The position numbers and the translations under genes are program-made. A DNA stretch of 64,000 bases, from NCBI GenBank assembly GCA_016713675.1, contig JADJOS010000001.1:992001-1056000 (forward strand). Reading direction: 5' to 3'. The DNA is from Acidobacteriota bacterium (lineage in GTDB: Bacteria; Acidobacteriota; Blastocatellia; Pyrinomonadales; Pyrinomonadaceae). Numbering within the stretch: position 1 is the first letter of the stretch; each line of letters opens with the position of its first letter. Below are positions 34,195 through 42,778 of the stretch, piece after piece. Below the pieces are notes generated by a model, which did not search any database, was not told where the DNA came from, and saw only the letters and a program-made list of their open reading frames with translations.

Positions 34195-34560
34195 TCAGCG
34201 AGGCTGGTTCGGGTTGGGAATTTCTTCAAGGATCGATTCGCCGTACGACATATCGCCGCTCGTCCATTGCCATTTTTCATGCAAACGAATGCGGCCGTCG
34301 GTAAGGATCTCGGGCGTCGAATTGCAGATCCCCGTCATCAGTTCACTGCTCCGATTGATATGGTGATACCGCATTTCGAGTCCGCCTTCGGCATCGCAGA
34401 ACGCGATAAGATGGCCCGAGATGATGTCGCCTCCATTGTAAACGGCTGTGACAATGTTGCCGGACTGTTGGTAATGAAAGACCGTCTCGGCTCCGACCTC
34501 GCCGGTTGCAGAATTTTGGACCGCCCCGAACTTACGGCCGTCATAATTGATCTTGCTCAT
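34195..34560 (-). CDS. Small beta-barrel protein of unknown function
   Basis: 121 aa. The pattern YDGRKFGAVQNSATGEV..ETVFHYQQSGNIVTAVYNGGDIISGHLIAF...MRYHHIN matches small conserved proteins that have been labelled 'n-acetylglutamate synthase' in some genomes, a name I would not trust. The 5' end overlaps the recX stop region by 20 bp, so they are coupled. Confidence 0.6.
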   Translation of the reverse strand: MSKINYDGRKFGAVQNSATGEVGAETVFHYQQSGNIVTAVYNGGDIISGHLIAFCDAEGGLEMRYHHINRSSELMTGICNSTPEILTDGRIRLHEKWQWTSGDMSYGESILEEIPNPNQPR

Positions 34561-35092
34561 CGTCCTCGCTCCCTCGCTTCGCTATCGATGCCATTTTCTC
34601 GCTGATCAGATCAAAACCGAATCCTTGCCGCAGCAGATGGTCGTAGAATTTCTTTGTGTCCTCGCGCGTTCCCGGTTTGCCCTTTAAACGAAGACGTTTC
34701 GCGATCGCGACATCTATCAGATCTTCCTCAGGCATTTTCTCAAACGCTTCGACGATCGCGCTCCGGACAACATCTTTATCGAGCTTTTTCTGCGACATCG
34801 ACTGCTGCAAACGGCGTTTGCCTTGCGGTTTTTGGCGAAGCTTTGAGAGTGCTGTGTCGCGGGCAAATTGTTCGTCGTCGAGGTATTTATACTCTTTGAG
34901 CTTTTCGATCACGCAATCGACGATCTCTTCGTTGGTCCACAGTTTTTCTAACAACCGTTCCCGAAGCTCACGGACCGAACGCGGTTTGGCGGCAAGCAGC
35001 TTTACTGCGCGATTCATCGTCCGCTCACGCGAACGCTCAACGTCAGAGACCTTTCGGTCGCCTTCCTCGATCTTTGTGTATCGTCGTCGCAT
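34541..35092 (-). CDS. recX: Regulatory protein RecX
   Basis: 183 aa, helical and basic. RecX signatures: AVKLLAAKPRSVRELRERL, YLDDEQFARD, and C-terminal KKFYDHLLRQGFGFDLI. It modulates RecA filament growth. recA is not in the window. Confidence 0.88.
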   Translation of the reverse strand: MRRRYTKIEEGDRKVSDVERSRERTMNRAVKLLAAKPRSVRELRERLLEKLWTNEEIVDCVIEKLKEYKYLDDEQFARDTALSKLRQKPQGKRRLQQSMSQKKLDKDVVRSAIVEAFEKMPEEDLIDVAIAKRLRLKGKPGTREDTKKFYDHLLRQGFGFDLISEKMASIAKRGSEDDEQDQL

Positions 35093-35174
35093 GAAGAACC
35101 TATTTTCCGTTGGTTAGTACGTGAAATGCAATCGAGGTCGCGCATTGCCTTGCCGCTGAACTAGAATCAATAGT

Positions 35175-36086
35175 GTGAACGGCATTCTCATCATCGACAA
35201 ACCGGCAGGCATCACTTCGCATGATGTAGTGTCGCGCGTTCGACGCATCTTGCACACAAAACGAGTCGGTCACACCGGAACGCTCGATCCGTTTGCGACC
35301 GGCGTAATGGTCATCCTTGTCGGCCAGGCGACACGGCTTGCTCAGTTTCTGGATAAGGACACGAAGGATTATGAGGCGGTCGTGAGGTTCGGGTTTGAGA
35401 CCGAAACCGGCGACCGGACTGGGGAAAGAAAGGGAGAAGGGGAGAAGCGGAGAAGCGGAGAACTAAGAGTTGAAGAGATAGCAGCTGTGTTGCCGAGATT
35501 TAGTGGCGAGATAGTGCAAACGCCGCCGATGTATTCGGCAAAAAAGATAGACGGCAAAAAGCTGTACGAGCTTGCCCGAAAGGGCGAGACGGTCGAACGC
35601 AAACCTGTTGCGGTCACGATTCACGAACTCTCCATGTCAGAAGCACCTGCGGTAGCGGGCGGATCAGTTGGCGAAGCAGACACGATCTGTATGCGCGTTC
35701 GATGTAGCGCGGGAACCTACATCCGCACGCTCGCCGAAGACATTGGAAGAAAGCTCGGCGTGGGCGCACATCTCGCCGAACTTCGGCGGACCGCAGCCGG
35801 AAAATTCTCGCTTCCTCAGAGCATTTCGCTCGAAGAACTCGCCGGTCTCGAAGATCCGGCTGTGGCTCTGATACCGATGAACGACGCCGTTTCGCATCTC
35901 GCGAAATTCATGATTCCCGATGATCGAATCAACAAAACGCAAAACGGGCTCTCGACGCGAGTATTCGATACAGAATTCAACAACGACCAGCCGATCCAGA
36001 TGGTCGATGCGGCGGGCCAACTCATCGCGATCGGATTTTTTGACGCGGCGGAAAATGTTATACAGCCAAAGGTCGTTTTGGTATAA
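35175..36086 (+). CDS. truB: tRNA pseudouridine(55) synthase TruB
   Basis: 303 aa, GTG start. GILIIDKPAGITSHDVVSRVR and the catalytic-loop GHTGTLDPFATG (Asp38); YELARKGETVERK; C-terminal RCSAGTYIRTLAEDIG. It makes Psi55 in tRNA T-arms. Residues about 82-97 (TGERKGEGEKRRSGELR) are a charged in-frame insert coded by short AGAAGCGG-type repeats. Confidence 0.92.
   Translation: MNGILIIDKPAGITSHDVVSRVRRILHTKRVGHTGTLDPFATGVMVILVGQATRLAQFLDKDTKDYEAVVRFGFETETGDRTGERKGEGEKRRSGELRVEEIAAVLPRFSGEIVQTPPMYSAKKIDGKKLYELARKGETVERKPVAVTIHELSMSEAPAVAGGSVGEADTICMRVRCSAGTYIRTLAEDIGRKLGVGAHLAELRRTAAGKFSLPQSISLEELAGLEDPAVALIPMNDAVSHLAKFMIPDDRINKTQNGLSTRVFDTEFNNDQPIQMVDAAGQLIAIGFFDAAENVIQPKVVLV
35421..35469 (+). 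repeat. Short-unit purine repeat inside truB
   Basis: About five degenerate 8-10 nt units (GGGAAAGAA, GGGAGAAGG, GGAGAAGC, GGAGAAGCGG, AGAACTAAG) are read in frame as a Glu/Arg/Lys-rich loop. The flanking truB sequence is conserved. Confidence 0.7.
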
Positions 36087-36107
36087 ACTGTCGGCAGAGA
36101 TTTGAAT

Positions 36108-37109
36108 ATGAAAAAACGAAATCTGGCATTAGCGTTTGGCGGTGCGGTCGGAGCGGCGGTTGCGGTCAAATTGCTGACGCGCGACGCGACGGTAAACTGG
36201 GACGATGTCTCGGACAAGGTCATGCATTCCGAGCATTCGCACTTTATAAATGTCGACGGAACCCGCGTACATTATCAGGAATTTGGCGACGCTGCAAAAC
36301 CGGCGATGGTCCTGATCCACGGCTACACGGCGTCGGTTTACGTATGGAAAACTGTGGCTCCGATGCTCGCTGGAGAGGGTTTTCATGTCATCGCGGTCGA
36401 TCTGCTCGGGTTTGGATATTCTGAGAAGCCGTCGTGGTTTGATTACTCGATCCAGTCGCAGGCAAGGATGGTGTCGCGGTTTATGAACCGCCTTGGTATC
36501 GGCAAAGCAACGATTGTCGGCAGTTCTTATGGCGGTGCGGTGGCGTTGAACCTTACGCTTGATAATGCCGAGTCGGTCGAAAAACTCGTCCTCGTCGACG
36601 CCGTCTGTAATGACGAACCGAAAGATCACCCGCTGTTAAAACTCGCATCCCTGCCCGGCGTTGGCGAGACCCTGACTCCATTTCTGCTTGATTCCAAAGC
36701 TTTCCTGCGAATGCGTATGCGAGGCACGCTCGCTAAGGCCAATCACGCGATGATCACCAACGACCGTATCGAATCGATCCGCCGGCCGCTTCGTGCCGCT
36801 GACGGCCACCGCTCGGTCCTCGCCACTTCGCGCAACTGGAGCGCCGACCGTCTCGAACAGGACGCTCATCTCATCAACCAACCGACATTGATCATTTGGG
36901 GCGACTCGGACACCGTCATCCCGATCAAAAACGGCTACAAACTCCACAAAGAGATTCTAAATTCCCGCTTTGTGATCCTAAAAGACTGCGGCCACGTCCC
37001 GCAGGAAGAAAAGAGCGAGATATTTACCGAACTCGTGAGCGAGTTTTGTCACGACAAAAAAGGACGAATCTCACGGGAAGATCACGAAGGTATCCAAATG
37101 GCACCATAG
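36108..37109 (+). CDS. Alpha/beta hydrolase
   Basis: 333 aa. ATG 36108 is preferred over TTG 36102. Hydrophobic N-terminus (LALAFGGAVGAAVAVKLL), then HGYTAS oxyanion loop, nucleophile in VGSSYGGAVAL, acid in WGDSDTVIP, and His in DCGHVPQEE. It may be membrane-anchored. The substrate is unknown. Confidence 0.85.
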   Translation: MKKRNLALAFGGAVGAAVAVKLLTRDATVNWDDVSDKVMHSEHSHFINVDGTRVHYQEFGDAAKPAMVLIHGYTASVYVWKTVAPMLAGEGFHVIAVDLLGFGYSEKPSWFDYSIQSQARMVSRFMNRLGIGKATIVGSSYGGAVALNLTLDNAESVEKLVLVDAVCNDEPKDHPLLKLASLPGVGETLTPFLLDSKAFLRMRMRGTLAKANHAMITNDRIESIRRPLRAADGHRSVLATSRNWSADRLEQDAHLINQPTLIIWGDSDTVIPIKNGYKLHKEILNSRFVILKDCGHVPQEEKSEIFTELVSEFCHDKKGRISREDHEGIQMAP

Positions 37110-37116
37110 TCTAAAA

Positions 37117-37578
37117 ATGCCTTCATTAACCGTAAAAAGGATTATCGCTGGAGCTATTGGTCTGCTTTTCGCTGTGGTGTATGGTATGTGGACGATGATG
37201 ATCACGGGAGGCGGACACGGAAACTTCATCTGGTTCCTACTTTTCCTTTTTGTTGAGTTCGTTGGAATCTATTTTCCGCTAATGGCCATTCTAGCTGTTG
37301 ACCTTAGGTCGTTTCTTGCAAAAATACTCTTTTCTTCGCTGATCTGTTTCAACTTGATCGTTAGTTCGATCATGATCATAGGCCGGATGACTGAATCCGG
37401 CGGCGCTCGGCCTACTGACTTTCAGAAGATGTGGCAGATGGGTGCCGGTTGGGTAGTCTTTGCGGCATTCGCTCACTTTTTGCCGACGATCATCTTTCTT
37501 TTCTTACTCATTAGATCAATTGTGTTTGGTTCGTCTTTGTCAGACAACGACGAAGCGGTCAGCCTTAACCTCAGCTAG
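37117..37578 (+). CDS. Four-helix membrane protein, unknown
   Basis: 153 aa with hydrophobic segments near residues 8-27, 33-60, 68-92 and 112-138. It is 7 bp after the hydrolase, and its TAG stop overlaps the GTG of the next gene (TAGTG at 37576-37580). No family recognised. Confidence 0.5.
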   Translation: MPSLTVKRIIAGAIGLLFAVVYGMWTMMITGGGHGNFIWFLLFLFVEFVGIYFPLMAILAVDLRSFLAKILFSSLICFNLIVSSIMIIGRMTESGGARPTDFQKMWQMGAGWVVFAAFAHFLPTIIFLFLLIRSIVFGSSLSDNDEAVSLNLS

Positions 37579-38333
37579 TGTTATTACCACCACCGAGCAA
37601 CATTTTACTTTACGGCAAGGGCGTGTTCACCACGATTCGCATCGCTCGCGAAGAACCGTTGTTTTGGGACAAGCATTGGACTAGGCTTGGGCGAGATTCG
37701 GGAAAGGTCGGTATCGATCTTTCTGAATTCTCAGAGACGAGAGTTTTCGAGGCATTAAAGCAAGAAATTGCCTCGAGCGGCGTTTCAGATGGCCGGGCTC
37801 GGATCACGCTTGTAGATCAGCGATCCGGAAATATTTGGCCCACCGAAACCGAACAGAACACGACGATGTGGATATTGGTTGGGGAGAGGCGTCCGCTGCC
37901 GTCGAAGTTCAGAATTACGGCGTCGCCGTATCGTCTCAACACATTTTCGCCGCTCGCGGGCATCAAATCGTGTAATTATCTTGAGAATTTGATGGCTGCT
38001 GAGGAGGCAAAGAATCGCGGTTTTCACGAAGCAGTTCGCATTAACGAACGCGCCGAGGTCACATCCGCAGCGATGGCGAATGTGTTTTGGCTAAAAGATG
38101 GAGTTTTGTATACGCCGAGCCTTGCGACCGGCTGCCTCGCAGGAACTACGCGGGAATTTATACTCGAAAATCTCGATTGCAGCGAGGTCGAAGCGGGAAT
38201 TGAAGAATTGGATCTCGCCGATGCGATATATCTGACATCCGCCGGCCTCGGTATCGTCGCGGTCGACGAATTTGAAAGGTGCAAACTCCCAAATCCGCCT
38301 CATCAGATCACAAAGCTACTAACTTTGAACTAA
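37578..38333 (+). CDS. Class IV aminotransferase / aminodeoxychorismate lyase-like
   Basis: 251 aa. PLP fold-type IV: PLP Lys in GIKSCNYLENLMAAEEAKNRGF, then EVTSAAMANVFWLKDG and TSAGLGIVAVDEF. This family includes branched-chain aminotransferase, D-amino-acid aminotransferase and PabC; the short length and TPSLATGCLAGTTREFI segment favour a PabC-like enzyme, but the assignment is open. Its stop lies in a repeat element. Confidence 0.8.
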   Translation: MLLPPPSNILLYGKGVFTTIRIAREEPLFWDKHWTRLGRDSGKVGIDLSEFSETRVFEALKQEIASSGVSDGRARITLVDQRSGNIWPTETEQNTTMWILVGERRPLPSKFRITASPYRLNTFSPLAGIKSCNYLENLMAAEEAKNRGFHEAVRINERAEVTSAAMANVFWLKDGVLYTPSLATGCLAGTTREFILENLDCSEVEAGIEELDLADAIYLTSAGLGIVAVDEFERCKLPNPPHQITKLLTLN

Positions 38334-38402
38334 CAACTATTAACTTAACAAGAAGGAATCCAATCGGTTCAGTTAGTAGTTGTTAGTTAGGAGTTACTAG
38401 TT
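38318..38402. repeat. Inverted-repeat element, AACTAACAACTA family
   Basis: Left arm 38318-38350 (ACTAACTTTGAACTAACAAC and on); right arm 38372-38402 (GTTAGTAGTTGTTAGTTAGG and on). The aminotransferase stop (38331-38333) and its last residues (KLLTLN) are inside the left arm. It lies downstream of the operon end. Confidence 0.78.
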
Positions 38403-38421
38403 GCGTGGAAGGCGCTAAAAA

Positions 38422-38460
38422 ACACGAACAGCGCGAAGCGGTGTTCGTGTCTGTTCGCGA
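38422..38460. repeat. ACACGAACA hairpin next to the 38318 element
   Basis: ACACGAACA (38422-38430) pairs perfectly with TGTTCGTGT (38442-38450) over an 11 nt loop; a further TGTTCGCG follows. It may be a terminator for the convergent genes. Confidence 0.65.
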
Positions 38461-38479
38461 AATTCGAAGCGAAACGATC

Positions 38480-38743
38480 TTACGCGGCGGTTTCGAACAG
38501 GGCGAGGATCTGTTTACCTTCGTTTGAACGAGGGTCGATGGTGCGGAGGTGTTTTTGCCCCTGCATTTCCCAGATCGCCGTTACCGAGCCGTCTTTTTCG
38601 ACAGCCTGATAAGAAACGTCTTCGGGTTCTGCCGGTGTTTCTTCAACGACAGGTGCTGCCGCAACCGCTTCTGTTTTTTCCGTTGTCGCTGCGGCAACCT
38701 CTTCTACGGGTGCCTCAGCGGCCTGTACTGCTTCTTCTGACAT
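38480..38743 (-). CDS. Small Ala/Glu-rich protein, unknown
   Basis: 87 aa. Residues 1-45 are a low-complexity Glu/Ala/Val/Thr/Pro stretch, likely disordered and acidic. The C-terminal part (DVSYQAVEKDGSVTAIWEMQGQKHLRTIDPRSNEGKQIL) looks like one small beta domain. No signal peptide. Could be a small regulatory or nucleic-acid mimic protein; no evidence. Confidence 0.5.
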   Translation of the reverse strand: MSEEAVQAAEAPVEEVAAATTEKTEAVAAAPVVEETPAEPEDVSYQAVEKDGSVTAIWEMQGQKHLRTIDPRSNEGKQILALFETAA

Positions 38744-38864
38744 CTAAATTACAAGTCTCCTTATACTGCTGCTTCAATAATAGTTTATTAATTGAATAGG
38801 AATTCTGACACATTTAGCGCGATTTTGTCGAGTCTCTTTTAATGACCTTCCCCAAAGTAAAAGG

Positions 38865-40424
38865 TCACCTTCCTGATCCAATACCGTCGCGACGCCTCAG
38901 ATCAAGCTCATAAAACCAAAAATCGTTGTTCGGCTGGTCGACCTTTAGCTGGTCGGTCTTCCCGTTTTTGTCGATAGTGAATGTTACAAAGCCTCGCGGA
39001 AAATTGTACGAGACGGACGGGCGCCATTTGATCTCGAAGGTGTCATAGTGCCAGTGTTCGAGGTCAGCGACGAAATTTGGCGACGGGCCGAAACGCATCA
39101 CGAGCCTGCCGTTCTCCGCGGCGATCGTCACGTCGCCATAAAGTTTGTCGCCGTAGGTTCCGGCATATTGAGCGATGGCGAGCGACGGTTTGGTGTCTTT
39201 AACGCGGGCGGCGTCAACCTTTGCCTTTTCTTCCGCATCGTGTGTCTTGCCGTCGGCGATTCGCTTGACGCCTTCTGCTATGTAATCGCGTTTCGGAGCA
39301 CCGACCAGCACATCACGTATCTTGTTCATCATGACCGCAAACGCCGGCGACTCACTGTTGGTTAACACTACAAAGCCCGCATTCTCCTCAGGGATCAGCA
39401 CGGTGTACGAGAGCATACCGTCGAGTCCGCCGCTGTGGTTGATGATCTTGCGGCCGTAGTAATCATAAACGAACCATCCCATTCCGACACCCGAAAAATG
39501 TCGCGGTTGGATTCCCGGCGTCGCTGCCGGCCCGACTTGCTGTGCCAGCCATTGCTGGTGCATCTGCCAGCTTTGCTGCTCGCTAAAGATCTGTTTGCCC
39601 TCGAATTTGCCTTTGCCTAACTGCGTTCGAACCCATTTTGATAGATCTACAACCGACGAATTCAGAGCCGCAGCCGAATACGAACCATCGACATTTCCGC
39701 GCGGCAAGGCGCGCAGTCTGCCGCCTGATTCGTTATGCGGCCAGGCAGCGTTGTCGGGGAGATTCTTGATGCTGCAAGTAGTGCGGTTCATGTCGAGCGG
39801 TTTGAGGATACGCGTCGTGACAAAATCGCACCACGATGTACCCGAGGCCTTTTCGACCACTTTTCCGGCGGCGATGAACATCAGATTCTGATAACCATAA
39901 CGCGTACGAAAGCTCGAGACGGGCTTGAGATAGCGCAAACGACGAAGAATCTCGTCGGGCGAATAGGTCGTCTCGTACCAGAGCAGATCGCCGCTGAACG
40001 TGTCGAGCCCGACACGGTGCGTCACCAGGTCGCGAATGGTCAATTCGCTCGTTACCCACGGATCGTACATTTGAAAGTCAGGCAGATATTTCGAAACCTT
40101 GTCGTCCCAATTGAGCTTTTTCTCATCAACAAGTATCGCAAGGCTCGCCGTTGTGAATGCCTTTGAATTCGATGCGATGGCGAAGACCGTGTTCTCGTCC
40201 GGCTTGTCCGGCTTTCCGAATTCCCGAATACCGTAGCCCTTTTGCATCACGACCTTGTCGTCCTTAACTATCGCAATGGACATTCCGGCGCCGGAATCTT
40301 TCCAGGTTGAGATCACGGTGTTTGCGTAATCGTCTATCTCTTTAAGCTTTTCGTCGAGAGTTTGTGCGTGGACGAAGAGCGGGAAGACGAAAAGAATTAA
40401 GACAAGTAACTTCAGGTTTTTCAT
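38865..40424 (-). CDS. Exported serine hydrolase (class C beta-lactamase family) with DUF3471-like tail
   Basis: 519 aa from ATG 40424 (GGAGTAAT upstream). Signal peptide LVLILFVFPLFVHA. S-x-x-K is S85-N-S-K88 (ASNSKAF), Y-x-N is in RYGYQNLM, H-x-G in NHSGGLDGML. A C-terminal beta domain (residues about 400-519) is as in DUF3471 serine hydrolases, not true beta-lactamases; likely a peptidase or esterase. Confidence 0.85.
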   Translation of the reverse strand: MKNLKLLVLILFVFPLFVHAQTLDEKLKEIDDYANTVISTWKDSGAGMSIAIVKDDKVVMQKGYGIREFGKPDKPDENTVFAIASNSKAFTTASLAILVDEKKLNWDDKVSKYLPDFQMYDPWVTSELTIRDLVTHRVGLDTFSGDLLWYETTYSPDEILRRLRYLKPVSSFRTRYGYQNLMFIAAGKVVEKASGTSWCDFVTTRILKPLDMNRTTCSIKNLPDNAAWPHNESGGRLRALPRGNVDGSYSAAALNSSVVDLSKWVRTQLGKGKFEGKQIFSEQQSWQMHQQWLAQQVGPAATPGIQPRHFSGVGMGWFVYDYYGRKIINHSGGLDGMLSYTVLIPEENAGFVVLTNSESPAFAVMMNKIRDVLVGAPKRDYIAEGVKRIADGKTHDAEEKAKVDAARVKDTKPSLAIAQYAGTYGDKLYGDVTIAAENGRLVMRFGPSPNFVADLEHWHYDTFEIKWRPSVSYNFPRGFVTFTIDKNGKTDQLKVDQPNNDFWFYELDLRRRDGIGSGR

Positions 40425-40468
40425 ATTACTCCAAATCGTTGTTTTGGCACGCTCGTTCAAACTCGCGT

Positions 40469-42244
40469 TTACGCCATTAGTACTTCGAAAAGTCGCCAAT
40501 CGCCATCGATGCCGTCGAACGAACGAACGCCCAATTCGCGGAACTCCAGTCCGGAACCGGCAACGAGGTCTTTTACGGTCCGCGAGACAAGAATGTTGCC
40601 GTCCCCCGAGAGATCAGCGATCTGTCGGGCGAGATCGACGGCAAAGCCGCTGTACGAATCGCCAAGTACGTCACATTCGCCGGTATGGAGGCCGATCTTG
40701 AGTGCGATACCCTGTGCTTCCGCGGCCTGGTTTATTGCCGCTGCACAGCGGATGGCTCGCGCCGGGCCGTCGAAAGCGGCCAGCGTCTCTTCGTCGCCGA
40801 CCGAGACCTCACGGCCCTTGTACATTGGCAGCTGACGGCGAACGAACGCCTTTGAACGAGCGATGAATTCCTCCCATCCATCCGTGCCGCGTCTTGACGA
40901 CTCGGCATCCGGATCGGCAAATGAGACGCTCATCACGGTTGCGAGGACACGGTCGTATTCGCCGGCCGAACGGACACTAGTGACAAACTGTTCGATCTCG
41001 TCGAGTATCTCAGCCTGATCACCGACAAACGGCAGGTGATCTATGCCGCCAAGTTCGACGTATTTTGCATCAGGAATTTGTGTCGCGACAAAACGCCCTT
41101 CTTCGACCTTGAGACACATATCGCCTGAGCGGTGAATAACAAGCGTCGGCACGCGCACCGACGGCAGCACGCCGCGAACGTCGATCTCGGCATTCATCTT
41201 TGTCAAAGCAACTGCGGCACCCGGGCTCGCTCCCATTCGTAGATACGTCGCCCACCATTCGCGAAATTCGGGATCATTCGCCATCGACGGTGCACGCTCG
41301 TCGATACCCACGGGCCCGCCCCATTCATTTCGCATCAGCTCGAAAAAGGCCTCACGCTGCTTTTCGGTCGGAGCCCACGGATATTCGTCGTCACGGATGC
41401 GTTTAGCATAAGTGCCGATCATTACGAGGCCCGCAGTTCTCTCGGGATATGTCGCGGCGAAAAGCGAACACATCGGCCCGCCTTCGCTGACGCCAACGAG
41501 GATAGCCCGCTGCGAACCGACTGCGTCCATTACAGCATGCACATCTTCCATTCGCTGTTCGAGCGTCGGCAGTTCGCTCAATGGAACGCGATCCGAAAGG
41601 CCTGTTCCGCGTTTGTCAAACAGAATCAGCCGAGAGAATGAAGCGAGGCGTTCGAGAAACGATGCTAAGAGGTGATGCTTCCAAAAATACTCAAGATGCG
41701 ACACCCAGCCCATGACAAAAACAATATCAACTGGGCCGTCGCCTAGAACCTGGTACGCAATATTTACTTCGCCGTTTTGGACATACCGCGTCTCGGGCGT
41801 TTGCCTTATAAGAAGGGGTGACGACGAAGTATGAATTGGGGACGCGCCTCTTTCGAAACTGTGTGTCCCGTCATCAATGTAAACTCGGGCACGCACTGTC
41901 TCGACAACTTCGGGTTCGGACGTCAGCCTTTGGTCGGTCGAAACCTCGCCAATGAACCGATAGCCGAATTTCGGCACGGTCTCGATCATCTCAGCGCCCA
42001 AAATTCGACGGAGCTGCGAGATATTCTGAGCGAGATTGTTCTCCTCAACAAAGCTGCCTTCCCAAACCTCTTCGAGCATCCGCTCTTTGCTCAGCACCTT
42101 GCCCGCATTCGCAACCAGCATTTGAAGAGTGTCAAACAGCTTCGGCGGCATCTGCAGTGCCGCCTCGCCATCGAAAAAAAGGCGTTCGGCGGCATCAAGG
42201 CGAAACCTCGAAAAGCTGTAAATTGCTCGTGCGTTATCCGCCAT
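40469..42244 (-). CDS. Fusion: winged-helix DNA-binding, alpha/beta hydrolase and degenerate adenylate cyclase domain
   Basis: 591 aa with three domains. Residues 10-100 are an OmpR/CadC-like wHTH (LDAAERLFFDGEAALQMPPK and LRRILGAEMIETVPKFGYRF). Residues 150-420 are an alpha/beta hydrolase with nucleophile Ser253 (GVSEGG), DKRGTGLS and IDHLPF. Residues 428-591 are a class III cyclase fold, with Asp484 (SVGDEETLA) but the first metal Asp of the usual FTDIVxST replaced (VMSVSFADPD), so cyclase activity is doubtful. There is no membrane helix. Likely a cytoplasmic DNA-binding sensor. Divergent from the 42379 gene. Confidence 0.88.
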   Translation of the reverse strand: MADNARAIYSFSRFRLDAAERLFFDGEAALQMPPKLFDTLQMLVANAGKVLSKERMLEEVWEGSFVEENNLAQNISQLRRILGAEMIETVPKFGYRFIGEVSTDQRLTSEPEVVETVRARVYIDDGTHSFERGASPIHTSSSPLLIRQTPETRYVQNGEVNIAYQVLGDGPVDIVFVMGWVSHLEYFWKHHLLASFLERLASFSRLILFDKRGTGLSDRVPLSELPTLEQRMEDVHAVMDAVGSQRAILVGVSEGGPMCSLFAATYPERTAGLVMIGTYAKRIRDDEYPWAPTEKQREAFFELMRNEWGGPVGIDERAPSMANDPEFREWWATYLRMGASPGAAVALTKMNAEIDVRGVLPSVRVPTLVIHRSGDMCLKVEEGRFVATQIPDAKYVELGGIDHLPFVGDQAEILDEIEQFVTSVRSAGEYDRVLATVMSVSFADPDAESSRRGTDGWEEFIARSKAFVRRQLPMYKGREVSVGDEETLAAFDGPARAIRCAAAINQAAEAQGIALKIGLHTGECDVLGDSYSGFAVDLARQIADLSGDGNILVSRTVKDLVAGSGLEFRELGVRSFDGIDGDWRLFEVLMA

Positions 42245-42378
42245 CTGTCCTCTTCATAAATTCTTCAGAAATCTTTCATAAAAACCTAAAGAATAGATCA
42301 TGCCCGCTGCGGCAAACTGAAATTGGTCAGGAAAGTATTCCGGCTAACCGCGATTTTAACACGAAGATGCATGATCTT

Positions 42379-42714
42379 ATGACAACAAAACGGCAGCGGG
42401 AGATCGTTATCGAATTCGAAAGAGTGCAGCTCATAAGAAAGCGGGCACACACGACGATCGTCAACTGCAGTAAGTGTAATTCGGACGTCGATTGCGTAAC
42501 CGCGTCCTTGGCTGCGGAGCTTTTCGATATTGAGTTGGGTGAATTTCTTGGTTTTGTTACACGATTTGGGGTTCATCACGAACATGGACCTACCGGCACG
42601 GCGATCTGTGTCCCTTCGCTGTTAGCAGAAATGCAGCAAAGACACGACAAAGGGACGAAGCTCATCCTAGACTCGGCCTCACATGGCTTAGATGAGATCG
42701 GTCGAATTTATTAA
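42379..42714 (+). CDS. Small Cys-containing helix-turn-helix-like protein
   Basis: 111 aa (ATG 42379; ATG 42367 also possible). Begins EIVIEFERVQLIRKR, has CSKCNSD.. (CxxC near residues 33-36) followed by VTASLAAELFDIELGEFLGFV and a C-terminal CVPSLLAEM. Such short proteins with a CxxC and an excisionase-like helix pair are common in Acidobacteria and Pyrinomonas-like genomes as I recall; their function is unknown. The FG-GAP protein gene follows. Confidence 0.6.
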   Translation: MTTKRQREIVIEFERVQLIRKRAHTTIVNCSKCNSDVDCVTASLAAELFDIELGEFLGFVTRFGVHHEHGPTGTAICVPSLLAEMQQRHDKGTKLILDSASHGLDEIGRIY

Positions 42715-42778
42715 AACAGATCTTTGGGGGACTTTCATCGCACCGTAAATGCGGAGCAATAAATTTAGAGGAGTAAAA

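Noticed and set aside
42157..42366. An upstream extension of the 42379 gene, in frame
   Set aside because: It overlaps the 5' end of the divergent fusion gene and has Arg/Ser-rich, family-unlike sequence; ATG 42379 or 42367 fits better.
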